Shown piece by piece: positions 45,401 through 53,953 of a DNA stretch of 64,000 nucleotides. How positions within the stretch are numbered: the first letter of the stretch is position 1; each line of letters begins with the position of its first letter. The notes under the pieces were generated by a model. That model was not told where the DNA came from. It ran no database searches and saw only the letters and a program-made list of their open reading frames with translations. The position numbers were made by a program, and so were the translations under genes. Source of the stretch: Pseudoalteromonas rubra (GTDB lineage: Bacteria > Pseudomonadota > Gammaproteobacteria > Enterobacterales > Alteromonadaceae); the NCBI RefSeq assembly GCF_005887115.1, contig NZ_PNCJ01000005.1, positions 62,001 through 126,000 on the forward strand, written 5' to 3'.

Positions 45401-45590
45401 AATATTAATGTCAACGACCACAACCATTTTCGGCCTGGCACCTCTGGTGCTTATCCCAGGAGAAGGAACCGAGTTGTATCGCGGTGTGGGAATTATCGTA
45501 CTCAGTGGTATTTTGGTTTCAACGCTGCTCAGCCTGACTTTTTTACCGGCACTGCTGGTTGCTGTTATTAAGGACGAAAAACCGGCTTAA
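42462..45590 (+). CDS. RND efflux transporter permease
   Basis: 1042 residues, full-length RND pump. Twelve membrane segments, with two large periplasmic loops after TM1 and TM7. Family motifs: GWPGATPQDVEKEI in the first loop, the TM4 proton-relay region GMTVDNTIVVLE, and GFLILLGTVVNNPILIVDQTRR in TM10-11. The usual TM4 Asp pair (DD in AcrB) is Asp404-Asn405 here, so one relay Asp is changed. Substrate unknown: HAE1-type drug or, given the Fur-like site and nearby iron genes, siderophore export are both possible. Confidence 0.93.
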   Translation: MIESAVKRGTLVAVVVLITTILGLVSALNIPVQMIPDLEVRTITVQTGWPGATPQDVEKEILIEQERYLRSLPNLQRMISFAEMGEATIELEFPFGVEVNDALIRVNNALSQVPAYPENVDQPRLFSSSFSSNAFMFFLLKPQAGNPLQLDMDLLRDYAEDYIRPRMESVTGVSEVRIGGGAQRQIQIKVDAARLAQRGISLSDVRTVIRDRNRDTSGGDIESGESRYLLRVIGRFEQLNELENLIIKRDGNANVLLKDVASVTLDHFETRGVSYSNGERTLRLSVRRESGSNVLDIKEQMLPVVEEINQQLLAQNGLELKLLSDDVRYVKSSLENVWTNLALGALLATLVMYFFLRSGRATLVGVMGIPLCTIAAFFALMSFGRTINVISLAGVAFAIGMTVDNTIVVLESIVQAKREGISRRLAAINGVKEVWPAVLASTATTVLVFAPILFVQQEAGQLYSDIAIAISGAIIASMLVAIFVVPVALANFGKQQDLEEKRQVELGTYWLKLSQLFTRTTTQARIASAAFIVVIMGLATTLMPAAEYLPEGEEPKAFSMMIAPPNYNLTEMEKIGTELRGYFDGFVQADNADFLAGKTDMPPLEYYSMSVSVGRIWFLSAPVEPEHINQMMNAITDKFRSYEGMRAFSARGSIISSNDGGTRAVAVDIAGANITDLYSAAEAVYAEADKLFDKPQINSDPRSLTLDQPLIEIQPRWARLAELGLDNRDFGYAVAAMSDGAYVDEFILNDDKVDMFLFSGSGNRQTIEQLSTTPIITPNGQVLPLNALADLVESKNSNSVRRVDGNRTVTVYIIPPRDVALETAEQIVRQQLLPNLWQQGKIAQGIKVNISGAADQLEATKASLSGNFVIALVLSYLLLVAIFTHWRYPLFILATVPLGMAGGLLGLVTVNGINSTLSAIGLSAFHQPFDMITMLGFLILLGTVVNNPILIVDQTRRYVMEQGMKVKEAVQQAVAKRLRPILMSTTTTIFGLAPLVLIPGEGTELYRGVGIIVLSGILVSTLLSLTFLPALLVAVIKDEKPA

Positions 45591-45591
45591 A

Positions 45592-45632
45592 AACAACCCG
45601 GCCCGGAGCACAATGCTTCGGGCTGGGTTGTT
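45592..45632. terminator. Terminator after the RND pump
   Basis: Stem AACAACCC (45592-45599) / GGGTTGTT (45625-45632) with an inner GCCCGGAGC/GCTTCGGGC pairing. Long and strong; also suitable for the convergent DsbB-like gene. Confidence 0.8.
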
Positions 45633-45660
45633 AGGTTTTGCATATAGCCTACAAGGCAGC

Positions 45661-46050
45661 TTATTTTTTCTGTGTGGTGGCCAGCCAGACTAACCCTATG
45701 ATTGCCGTCATTGCCAACCCTGAAAGCAGGAAAGGGTCAATAATCAGGGTATCATTAAATTCAAACTTGCCAGCTGAAATCTTTTTCCAGCCCATAAAGT
45801 GCTGATTTGCAGCAACAACAGCCCCAAAGAAACCAAATACCAACGCAGCATATTTACCTAACCAGTGACGCGCCGCCCCTGTTAACAAAATCAAGCCAAG
45901 CAGACCAATGACTGTGCGTTGCACGCGACAATAAGGACATACATAAACGGCCCCCATTAACTCAACCGTCCAGGCAAGAACGGATATCCCAATAGCAGCA
46001 AGGCCCAGCCACTTCGCATGGCGGGTATAGGTTTCTAACTCAAATAACAT
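45661..46050 (-). CDS. DsbB-like membrane protein with single Cys pair
   Basis: 129 residues, four membrane segments. The first periplasmic loop carries CPYCRVQR (Cys38, Cys41), like the quinone-proximal CxxC of DsbB and its conserved Arg. The second loop (QHFMGWKKISAGKFEFNDT) has no cysteines, so the relay to DsbA through a second Cys pair is missing. It may be a DsbB paralogue that shuttles electrons by another route. The ATG at 46050 has a weak ribosome site. Confidence 0.8.
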   Translation of the reverse strand: MLFELETYTRHAKWLGLAAIGISVLAWTVELMGAVYVCPYCRVQRTVIGLLGLILLTGAARHWLGKYAALVFGFFGAVVAANQHFMGWKKISAGKFEFNDTLIIDPFLLSGLAMTAIIGLVWLATTQKK

Positions 46051-46161
46051 CTATTTACTCTTTTTCTGTGGCACTGACAGAAAGATCTCCGCCAGAAAAA
46101 AACAGTTATACAATAACATATTCCAATTGAAGATATTAAATAGCTTTTTTGAATAAGAGAA

Positions 46162-46710
46162 TTAACGACGTCTCATCGCTGTAAAAATAGCAATCACAAA
46201 TGACACCGCCACCAAATCTACCTCGACCACACTCAACTTCATTGTGCTGGCTTTCATCTCAAGCTCAAATGTAGAAGACAACAGCAAACCAAAACCTACC
46301 TGGGTTTCACCAATCAAATCCCGATTGATACCCAGATTGATTGCCCCCATTCCGGTGTAGGTATATGCAAATGCACCGAGCTGAACACTGACAACCTGCA
46401 AGGCCTGATTCAGAATAGACAAAAAGTACCACTTTACCTGCGACGTGATCGCGGTGTAACCAGCAATGGCATTCAGGAAAATCAAAGGTAGTCCAGTGAG
46501 CGTTACTGGTGCGCTCTCTCCCTCAGCAAAAAAACCGACCACCAATACTATAGTCATCACCAGTGCTGCCAGTAACTGCACATAACCCACGACCTTAACT
46601 CGCTCCTTAATAAACTGAAGCTTACGACTGGTCTTAGATGTAGTCTGATATTGATTTGGGTTCTGCATAAACGCTGAATACTCATCTGAGTCAAACGAGG
46701 CGGCATACAC
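46162..46710 (-). CDS. Membrane protein of unknown function
   Basis: 182 residues. A hydrophilic N-terminus of ~45 residues precedes four hydrophobic segments (about 48-66, 70-95, 100-120 and 158-178). A later ATG 14 codons in is a possible start. The C-terminus ends in basic residues (FTAMRRR). No family recognised. It stands alone between the DsbB-like gene and the VOC/GNAT pair. Confidence 0.7.
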   Translation of the reverse strand: MYAASFDSDEYSAFMQNPNQYQTTSKTSRKLQFIKERVKVVGYVQLLAALVMTIVLVVGFFAEGESAPVTLTGLPLIFLNAIAGYTAITSQVKWYFLSILNQALQVVSVQLGAFAYTYTGMGAINLGINRDLIGETQVGFGLLLSSTFELEMKASTMKLSVVEVDLVAVSFVIAIFTAMRRR

Positions 46711-46817
46711 TCATTCTTTGAGCATCTCATTTGCCGTATGGTTCAACTGAAAAAATAAAAACAAGGTCGCGCGAGTGTACCTTATTTATTCAAACTCAGC
46801 AGCTAAGTGTGCAGATA

Positions 46818-47240
46818 TTATCTGCACCGTTTCGACATAGGATGCCCGCAGGTATACTCAATTAGATCCCACAAGTTCCCATATAAGTCCTCAAATACAG
46901 CGACTGTGCCATAGTCCTGCACAGCGGGCTCACGCACAAACTGAACCCCCTCAGCTTTCATCGCTTCATAGTCTCGCCAAAAGTCGTCAGTGCTTAAAAA
47001 CAAAAACACACGGCCGCCCGCCTGGTCGCCAACAAAGCGTTTTTGTTCTGGTTTCGAGGCTTTTGCAAGCAATAAAGCAACTCCCTGAGAATTAGGCGGT
47101 GCGACCACTACCCAGCGCTTATCTTGCTCCGCCTGATAGGTATCCTCTATAAGCTCAAACTTGAGTTTACCGACATAAAAGTCGAGCGCTTCGTCGTAGT
47201 CGTTGACCACCAGCGCGATGTGCGCAATGTTCTGTTTCAT
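46818..47240 (-). CDS. VOC family protein (glyoxalase/bleomycin resistance-like)
   Basis: 140 residues, two beta-alpha-beta3 modules. N-terminal HIALVVNDYDEALDFYVGKL carries the first metal-site His, and the C-terminal VAVFEDLYGNLWDLIEY carries the Glu. VOC proteins isomerise, cleave or sequester small compounds. It lies 14 bp after a GNAT gene on the same strand, in a probable operon behind a LexA-type box. Confidence 0.88.
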   Translation of the reverse strand: MKQNIAHIALVVNDYDEALDFYVGKLKFELIEDTYQAEQDKRWVVVAPPNSQGVALLLAKASKPEQKRFVGDQAGGRVFLFLSTDDFWRDYEAMKAEGVQFVREPAVQDYGTVAVFEDLYGNLWDLIEYTCGHPMSKRCR

Positions 47241-47254
47241 CGTGACCCTTGCGT

Positions 47255-47662
47255 TTATTTGTAAGGCTGGAACTTTTTGGTCATGCCCTGGCTCTTCGGT
47301 GCGACCAAGCGATACCCCAATTTTTCGTAGAATACGGGCTCATCGGCAATCATAGAGACATAAGAGCCTGGCAGTGCAACAGACGACAAATACGCATCAA
47401 TCGACTCCATCACTCGACGACCCAGCCCCTGCCCCTGATAAGCAGGGTCGACTGCCACGTCAACCACTTCAAAATTACAGGCACCATCACCAACCACCCG
47501 ACCCATCGCAATCAGTTTTTCACCATCGCGGACCGAAACACCATAAAGTGTGTTTGGTAAGCCAATTTCAGCCGCTTCCAGCGACTTTGGTGAGAGCCCG
47601 GCCTTAACACGCATATCGCAATATTCCTGGGCAGAGGGTACTTGTTGTATCAATTCTAGCAT
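47255..47662 (-). CDS. GNAT family N-acetyltransferase
   Basis: 135 residues. The acetyl-CoA binding motif is PAYQGQGLGRRVMES and the C-terminal region FYEKLGYRLVAPKSQGM is typical of the family. AGGAGA precedes the start, with ATG at 47662 or the adjacent GTG at 47665. It is the first gene of a two-gene operon with the VOC protein, and a LexA-type box lies ~40 bp upstream. Target unknown. Confidence 0.88.
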   Translation of the reverse strand: MLELIQQVPSAQEYCDMRVKAGLSPKSLEAAEIGLPNTLYGVSVRDGEKLIAMGRVVGDGACNFEVVDVAVDPAYQGQGLGRRVMESIDAYLSSVALPGSYVSMIADEPVFYEKLGYRLVAPKSQGMTKKFQPYK

Positions 47663-47702
47663 CACGTTCGTCTCCTATTTAGGTATATAGTAAATCATAA
47701 CA

Positions 47703-47722
47703 AACTGTATATAAAAACAGTA
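47703..47722. promoter_or_regulatory. LexA (SOS) box
   Basis: CTGT-N8-ACAG with an all-A/T interior and flanking A/T, matching the gammaproteobacterial LexA consensus at 17 of 20 positions. It lies about 40 bp upstream of the acetyltransferase start and overlaps a possible -10 (TATACT on the minus strand). Confidence 0.65.
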
Positions 47723-47916
47723 TAATGAAAATAAATCTTACAATATCACAATACGTCTTATTGAACCTGCTCTGGCGCCTGCTTAAGCTGTGTCAACCCC
47801 CTTTACATTACGTAATCCGGCCTATTTAACGTTGCGCGGTATCTGCTAAATAGGCACACTAGGGCGTTGGATATAACACTAATAAAAAACACTTTTTCTG
47901 CTCAAGGATCCAGATA

Positions 47917-49263
47917 ATGAAAACATTAGTAACAAAGTTAATAGGCATACTCAGTGGTGCCATGCTCACGCTCTCGGCAACGCAAATGAGTTACGCAGCT
48001 GATATGCCAACCCCTTCTCCGGATACACTGCTACTCACTCAGGTTCAGATAGTCGATGTCGACCAGCAAAAAATCCGCCGTGGTGCCGTGTTAATTGAGC
48101 AAGGCAGGATAGCCGCTGAATACTCAGTGCCTCCAGCCGACTTTAAAGGTCAAATACTCGAACTGAACAACCGCTGGCTAATCCCGGGACTGATCGACAT
48201 GCATGTTCATGCGTTTGGCAACCGGGCTCCCCATGCTAAATCAGATTTTGCCGGCACGGAAAAAATCTCCCAACGCGTGCTGTATGCCGGAGTAACCGGA
48301 TTTTTAGACTTATTTGGACATGAACTAGGCCAGATAACCGCACGACAACAACAAAGAGCCGGTGCATTTTTGGGGGCCGATATATACAGCAGTTTATCTT
48401 GTTTGACCGCGCCAAAAGGTCATTGTACAGAATACGGCCTGGAAACACGCACTATGTCGACCCCTGAAGAAGCCATAGCTCAGGTACAAAGTCTGGCCAA
48501 AGCCAAACCCGATGTGATTAAAGTGGTATATCAACCCAGTGACGATCAACCCTCAATTGACAAAGCGACCTTTGCTGCCATCGTCCAGCAAAGTAACCAG
48601 TTGGGGATCAAGACCATTGTTCACCTTAAAACCTGGCAGGAGGTCAGTGATGCCCTCGAAGTGGGCGCCACTGCCTTTACACACATTCCCGGTACCCCCA
48701 TCCCAACAGGGCTGGCAGATAAAATAGCCAAGGCAAAGATGGTGGTGATCCCCACAATGACAGTTCACACCGATTTGACGGATTTTCTGTTCGATAAAAC
48801 AGTGATCGCCTCAGAGCTGCTGCAAGCCATGACCACCCCAGCCATCATTGCAGGTTACCAGAGCGAAGAAACCATGAAGAAGTGGGGCGACCGGGAGGCC
48901 AAATGGCGTAAGCAGGACGCACAACGAACCGCTAACCTGGCCGCACTGGTAACAGCCGGTGTAACCGTTTTAGCAGGCACTGACGCCGGTAACTACGGTA
49001 CTATTCAGGGTTATTCTGTGCACAGAGAAATGCTGAAATTCACCCAGGCTGGCATGACAAACTGGCAAGCACTGGCAGCAGCCACCACACGCTCAGGTTC
49101 CTTTCTGGGCATTGATAACACACTGCAAACCGGTGCTCAGGCAAGCTTTGTGATCCTCGATGCTTCGCCGATAGAGGATATTCAGAATACCCAAAAAATT
49201 CACGCCGTGATCCATCAGGGCAAAGTGGTGGACCGGGAGCAGACACTTAAAAACGGATTTTAA
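47917..49263 (+). CDS. Secreted amidohydrolase family metalloenzyme
   Basis: 448 residues. Signal peptide (MKTLVTKLIGILSGAMLTLS...YA), composite beta-sandwich, then a TIM barrel of the amidohydrolase superfamily. Metal motif HVHAFG in PGLIDMHVHAFG, a His in KTIVHLKTW, another in TAFTHIPGTP, and Asp in VLAGTDAGNYG. The bridging carboxylated Lys is probably the Lys in DVIKVVYQ. The subgroup resembles imidazolonepropionase/prolidase-like periplasmic hydrolases. CAAGGATC precedes the ATG. Confidence 0.9.
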   Translation: MKTLVTKLIGILSGAMLTLSATQMSYAADMPTPSPDTLLLTQVQIVDVDQQKIRRGAVLIEQGRIAAEYSVPPADFKGQILELNNRWLIPGLIDMHVHAFGNRAPHAKSDFAGTEKISQRVLYAGVTGFLDLFGHELGQITARQQQRAGAFLGADIYSSLSCLTAPKGHCTEYGLETRTMSTPEEAIAQVQSLAKAKPDVIKVVYQPSDDQPSIDKATFAAIVQQSNQLGIKTIVHLKTWQEVSDALEVGATAFTHIPGTPIPTGLADKIAKAKMVVIPTMTVHTDLTDFLFDKTVIASELLQAMTTPAIIAGYQSEETMKKWGDREAKWRKQDAQRTANLAALVTAGVTVLAGTDAGNYGTIQGYSVHREMLKFTQAGMTNWQALAAATTRSGSFLGIDNTLQTGAQASFVILDASPIEDIQNTQKIHAVIHQGKVVDREQTLKNGF

Positions 49264-49316
49264 TCTCGGGCGCCGCCTCCATGAAGCGGCACCTTTCATC
49301 AACAGGTAGCCTTTTT

Positions 49317-50159
49317 ATGCGTAGTACTCTTATTGGCATGCTGACAGGCCTGTGTCTTTTTGTTTGTGCACAGCTCTTTTACCCAAAAGAACAGAATGAC
49401 GCCGAGAATATCAACGGTGCAGATTCCATTGTCAAACAAGTTCAGTATCCAGACCTGACGAATAAAATGGTCAGTACGACACGCCAGCAACCCGAGCAGG
49501 TGCAGACCAAGTCAGCTGAAACATGGTTTAAACACGCCATGCAAATACGCCAGTGTCGCAACGTTCCGCGTAACGACGAAGCATTCAATCAATGGCTTGA
49601 AGAGGCATTATCTCGCGATGAAGTGCACGAGATAATCGAAACCATGACAACCAGATATCAACGCTGCCTGAACAATACAAGCCGCGATGAAAACTATGTG
49701 CAGAAGCTAATAAACGCAGCCCAAATGGGCTCTGATAAAGCAGCCGATACACTGTGGCGGCTAGCCCCGACAGAAGTGCATCAGGCACTGAATTTCAGCA
49801 CACTCACCAGAGACGAACAGGTTGCTCATATGAAAGCATTCACGGCACAAAAATATCAGGTGACTGAACAAGTCGCATTGCTGGGTGGGGAGAAAGCGAC
49901 CTTACAATTGATCCGTGGCTATCAGTACCTGGACCCTGATACTGGCGGACAAAACTATATTCAGGCACTGGCTTACAGTCATTACTTTTTGCAAACCTAT
50001 CAGGACAGTGGGGTATATAGTCGCGTTGAGTGGACAAGAAATTACCTGGAACAACGCATGACGCTGGATGAAATCATGCAGGCACAGCAACTGGCCGGTG
50101 AGTTACACAATCACTGGTCACGCATGGGTGCTATTGGGTTTGCCTATCACACAGATTGA
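49317..50159 (+). CDS. Membrane-anchored protein of unknown function
   Basis: 280 residues from the ATG at 49317 (an in-frame ATG at 49281 adds 12 codons but has no ribosome site). An N-terminal signal anchor (STLIGMLTGLCLFVCAQLF) is followed by an all-helical domain with paired helices (e.g. AAQMGSDKAADTLWRLAP, IQALAYSHYFLQTYQDS) suggestive of SEL1/TPR-like repeats. No known family. A hairpin GCCGC...GCGGC between the previous stop and this start may partly terminate the amidohydrolase message. Confidence 0.7.
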   Translation: MRSTLIGMLTGLCLFVCAQLFYPKEQNDAENINGADSIVKQVQYPDLTNKMVSTTRQQPEQVQTKSAETWFKHAMQIRQCRNVPRNDEAFNQWLEEALSRDEVHEIIETMTTRYQRCLNNTSRDENYVQKLINAAQMGSDKAADTLWRLAPTEVHQALNFSTLTRDEQVAHMKAFTAQKYQVTEQVALLGGEKATLQLIRGYQYLDPDTGGQNYIQALAYSHYFLQTYQDSGVYSRVEWTRNYLEQRMTLDEIMQAQQLAGELHNHWSRMGAIGFAYHTD

Positions 50160-50228
50160 TAACTTCTATTTTATTAATTTGCCTCGCTTTTTTAAAGTTG
50201 GGGAACTAACAAAACAGGAGATCATACA

Positions 50229-50708
50229 ATGAATAGTACCATCCAACACACTCTGCGCGCTTTGTCTCTAACTACGCTGGTCGCCGCGTCTTCAGCACTC
50301 GCAGATGCAGGCGACTGGATAAAACGAAGCGGCAATTTTACAACCTTGCAAAACAACGCCAACACAGCAGAACTTTTTGTAGTGTACCCACAAATGCATG
50401 GTGGCAACTGTGGTATAGGCATTGCTCTCAACAGACGCAACAGCTACACCGATAATTATCAAACCCTGGCCGATAACCTGGTCGTCGATAATTACTACCC
50501 CAACAGCGAGGGTTCTACAGAGCTGAGCCTGGGCACACAAACACGCGCCGGGATGACTTATACATTCGATCTAACGACTCAATACTATGGCACAGTTGTT
50601 ACCATACGCACCAAAGGCGGCGAAACCTTTGGCGAACTGTTTGAAAAGCTGTCAAATAACCCGGATGTACATGCCGTTGTCAGCGCCATTGACTGTGACC
50701 AAATATAA
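50229..50708 (+). CDS. Secreted protein of unknown function
   Basis: 159 residues. Signal peptide MNSTIQHTLRALSLTTLVAA...ALA, then a mature domain of ~135 residues with two Cys (GGNCGIGIAL and SAIDCDQI at the C-terminus) that could form a disulfide. Beta-strand-like composition (FTTLQNNANTAELFVVYP, YGTVVTIRTKGG). CAGGAG lies 9 bases before the ATG. No family recognised. Confidence 0.75.
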   Translation: MNSTIQHTLRALSLTTLVAASSALADAGDWIKRSGNFTTLQNNANTAELFVVYPQMHGGNCGIGIALNRRNSYTDNYQTLADNLVVDNYYPNSEGSTELSLGTQTRAGMTYTFDLTTQYYGTVVTIRTKGGETFGELFEKLSNNPDVHAVVSAIDCDQI

Positions 50709-50728
50709 CGCCTCTGACAAGGTAAACG

Positions 50729-51586
50729 TCAATCAGATAGCAGCTGTTTAATCTCGCGATGCAACTGTGAACTGACCGCATAATTTTGCTTATCAGCACG
50801 ATAAATAAAGCACAGCTCATCCGGAACTGGCTTTATTTTTGCGCTATACGTTGTCAGGGGCGCCGGTGCGCGCCTGGCAACGCGCTCAGGTAAAATCCCC
50901 AAACCCAGCCCATTGGCAACTAAGGCAGAGATCACTTCAAGGTTGTTAGACGCAATCTGATGATGGTGAAAGTCAGGCAGAGACTTAAGCAGTTGCTGTG
51001 TTTGCTTGAGATTCGGGTCGCAATACAAAGGCAATGATTCGCGCTCTGTGACATCCGAGGATTGCGCACACCAGAGTGTCACATTATCAAATAACAAACT
51101 GTGGATCACCAGCTCAGGGTGTCTGACGGGATTAATGACCAATGCAAAGTCGATTTCATGACTGATCACTTGCTCAGTCACTTTCCTTGACAAGTCATGG
51201 ACCAGATTGAATATCAAACCAGGGTACTTAGTGCGTAAGGGCCCAAGTATGTGAGGCAGTGTATAGAGTGCCACTGAAGGGTGGCAGCCCAGGGTGAAGG
51301 TCCCGACCATTTCACTGTTTGCCTGGTAGACGTTCGACTTCAGCTGGCTCCAGTCAGCCATAAAACGCTGTCCTTGTTCCTGCAATACTTCACCCGCTTT
51401 GGTCAATGCCACACCGTTTTTGTGTCGAACCAGCAAATCGGTGCCAAAACTCTGTTCCAGTCTTTTCATCGCGGCACTGACACTGGGCTGGGTGATCCCC
51501 AGACGCTCTGAAGCACGAGATAAATTTCTCGTACCGGCCACTTCGATAAAATAGCGTATATCTTCAAAATTGGGCGTATGGGGCAT
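50729..51586 (-). CDS. LysR family transcriptional regulator
   Basis: 285 residues. Helix-turn-helix ASERLGITQPSVSAAMKRLEQ and an effector-binding domain (FTLGCHPSVALYTLPHILGPL). Divergent from the TonB-dependent receptor gene with 187 bp between them; that receptor may be under its control. Confidence 0.9.
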   Translation of the reverse strand: MPHTPNFEDIRYFIEVAGTRNLSRASERLGITQPSVSAAMKRLEQSFGTDLLVRHKNGVALTKAGEVLQEQGQRFMADWSQLKSNVYQANSEMVGTFTLGCHPSVALYTLPHILGPLRTKYPGLIFNLVHDLSRKVTEQVISHEIDFALVINPVRHPELVIHSLLFDNVTLWCAQSSDVTERESLPLYCDPNLKQTQQLLKSLPDFHHHQIASNNLEVISALVANGLGLGILPERVARRAPAPLTTYSAKIKPVPDELCFIYRADKQNYAVSSQLHREIKQLLSD

Positions 51587-51773
51587 AACTCACCACCGAT
51601 AAGTCTTCATCAACCTACGGAAGTTAACACATATTTTACCAATGTACCCAAATTGATTTATTCTCTCAGCAAAGATCACGATACAAGCCTTTACCGTATA
51701 CCGACCGCATAATTTGTACATTTTTACATGGCAGGATTATCATCCAGCTCCCTGAACGAATAAAGAGGTCTTC

Positions 51774-53894
51774 ATGAAACCCGGTTTGACTGTTTCTGCG
51801 TTAACGTTTGCCTTGCTACAGGCGTATTCAGCACAGGTTGCTGCTGACACAGCAGGTATCGACCAGATAGAAAAAATCACGGTTACATCAACCCGTACAG
51901 CCAAAGCCAATACCGATCTGGCGCTGAGTGTGGGTCAGGTATCCGAGCAAACCATTGCTGACGACAATGCGCAGCATATCTCCGAGTCATTGCAAACCAT
52001 ACCGGGGGTTTTGATCAATCAGCTGTCGGGTGGACAAGGGCACAACGCAGCCGTACGTATGCCGATTAATTTTGATGGCTACACCTTATATTTGCAGGAT
52101 AATATCCCGCTGCAATCAGCAGCCTTTTACACTCATAACGCGCTGTGGTGGACCAGCAGTAACATTGGTCTGTCACGTCTTGAAGTACTGCGTGGGGCAG
52201 GAACCAGCCTGCATGGCTCAGGCGCGGTAGCAGCCACCGTCAATGTACTGTCGAAGCCGGTTTCAGCAGACAAAAACTCTCTTGGTCTGACACTGGGTGA
52301 ACATGGTTATTCAAGGATAAATGGCAGCACGACATGGCTGGATGACAACCAGGGTGGATTGCGCGTATCGGCGGCCTATCTGGAAAATGACGGCTGGCGA
52401 GATCATAACGCCGTTGAAAAAGCCGAGCTGGACGTACGTCATGAATATCAACTGGACGACAAACAAAGTCTGACAACCTCGCTGATAGCCTCGTCGCTTG
52501 ATCAGCAGATCCTGACCACACTCAGCATAGAGCAGTTTGAACAAGATCCCTCCCAGTCAGGTCTGCCTGACGAAGTGATCGACCTGGATCCGCGCAGAAC
52601 CACGGATTATATGCGCCTCAGCACGGAATATCTGTATGAGGATAAAAACCTGAGCGTATCCCTTATTCCTTATGCGCGTCACCGCACATTAGAACACCTC
52701 GCTACCTGGCAGCCCAATTTCCCGGTAGAAGAAACGGAAGTCACCACATTCGGCCTGCTTGCACTGGCCAGCTGGTCTCATCAAAACAGTGCTCTGACGA
52801 CGCTCGGCGTTGACTTAGAACATACTTCCGGAGATACCTACTCATTTCAGCCCACCACCAGAATCACCACTGGACGAGGCGCAGCGACATACCCACAAGG
52901 GCATGTGTTCTACAACGACACCACCACCTTCAAAAGCGTATCTCCTTATATCCAGCACCTCGGCTATCTTACCGACGCGCTCAGCTATACTCTGGGGGCA
53001 CGGTTTGACCACAGCCAATACGAGTTCGACAATGCCTTGCCTAAATACAAAGACGATGGCTTTGGTAATCGCTCCATAGCCTCGCGTAAAGACACCTTTA
53101 GTCATCTCAGCCCTAAGCTGAGCCTTAACTATTTGCTTAACGCACACTCCAGTGTTTACGTGCGCTTTGCCAATGCGATGCGATTACCCACAGCCCCTGA
53201 AATGTATCACCTGAAAAGTCGCCAGAGCAGTGCACAGCTGGGCAGCCTGAAAGAAGAAACGTCCGATACTTATGAGCTGGGCTACAAAGCGAACCTGGAT
53301 GCGTTGTCGATTGAGCTGGCCTACTATCTGATGGATGTGGACGACGCCATTGTTACGGCATTCAGCGATCTGGGCGCCTCATACCGCGTAAATGCATCCA
53401 GTGTCAGACATAAAGGTTTTGAGCTTGGGCTGAACTACCAGTTTAACCGCGCATTTTCTGCCGCGCTGGCATACAGCCAGTCTGATCATGAATTCCGTCA
53501 TTACATTCGTGATGAAGGGCGGGTTCACCGCGAGACGGGCGAGTCGATGGAACAAGATTTGTCGGGCAACAGCCTCCACATGGCACCGGAATATGTCGCT
53601 AATTTCAGGCTCAACTACACCAGCCAGACCATCAAGGGACTCAGGCTAACTGCGGAAGTCAAAAGCATCGGCGATTATTACCTGAGCGTTGAAAATACCG
53701 ACACTTACTCGGGCTACACGGTGTTTAATCTCAAGGCCAACTACCGGCTCAACAAGCGCGTGAAACTCCACGCCCGGATAGCGAATCTCACCGACAAAAC
53801 CTATGCGTTGCAAAACGAGGAGCGCTTTGGCCGAACCCGAATTCAACCTGGTATGCCACGTACGGCATATGTCGGTATCAGCTATGACTTTTAA
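51774..53894 (+). CDS. TonB-dependent outer-membrane receptor
   Basis: 706 residues. Signal peptide, a TonB-box-like segment (EKITVTSTR, around residues 33-41), a plug domain (LQTIPGVLINQ, LRGAGTSLHGSGAVAATVNVLSKP) and a 22-strand barrel ending in the terminal Phe (TAYVGISYDF). The plug reads like colicin I/siderophore or vitamin-type receptors. Ligand unknown. No convincing Fur box was found; AAAGAGG precedes the ATG, and a LysR gene is divergent. Confidence 0.93.
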   Translation: MKPGLTVSALTFALLQAYSAQVAADTAGIDQIEKITVTSTRTAKANTDLALSVGQVSEQTIADDNAQHISESLQTIPGVLINQLSGGQGHNAAVRMPINFDGYTLYLQDNIPLQSAAFYTHNALWWTSSNIGLSRLEVLRGAGTSLHGSGAVAATVNVLSKPVSADKNSLGLTLGEHGYSRINGSTTWLDDNQGGLRVSAAYLENDGWRDHNAVEKAELDVRHEYQLDDKQSLTTSLIASSLDQQILTTLSIEQFEQDPSQSGLPDEVIDLDPRRTTDYMRLSTEYLYEDKNLSVSLIPYARHRTLEHLATWQPNFPVEETEVTTFGLLALASWSHQNSALTTLGVDLEHTSGDTYSFQPTTRITTGRGAATYPQGHVFYNDTTTFKSVSPYIQHLGYLTDALSYTLGARFDHSQYEFDNALPKYKDDGFGNRSIASRKDTFSHLSPKLSLNYLLNAHSSVYVRFANAMRLPTAPEMYHLKSRQSSAQLGSLKEETSDTYELGYKANLDALSIELAYYLMDVDDAIVTAFSDLGASYRVNASSVRHKGFELGLNYQFNRAFSAALAYSQSDHEFRHYIRDEGRVHRETGESMEQDLSGNSLHMAPEYVANFRLNYTSQTIKGLRLTAEVKSIGDYYLSVENTDTYSGYTVFNLKANYRLNKRVKLHARIANLTDKTYALQNEERFGRTRIQPGMPRTAYVGISYDF

Positions 53895-53920
53895 CTATCT
53901 ATAAGTAGTAACAAACGACG

Positions 53921-53945
53921 GGCGTATCCATCACTCGGATACGCC
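53921..53945. terminator. Inverted repeat after the TonB receptor gene
   Basis: GGCGTATCC / GGATACGCC with a 7-base loop between two convergent genes. The T run is weak, so efficiency is uncertain. Confidence 0.5.
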
Positions 53946-53953
53946 GCTTATCA

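Noticed and set aside
51731..51750. Fur box upstream of the TonB receptor
   Set aside because: Only about 10 of 19 positions match by hand, close to chance in AT-rich DNA.
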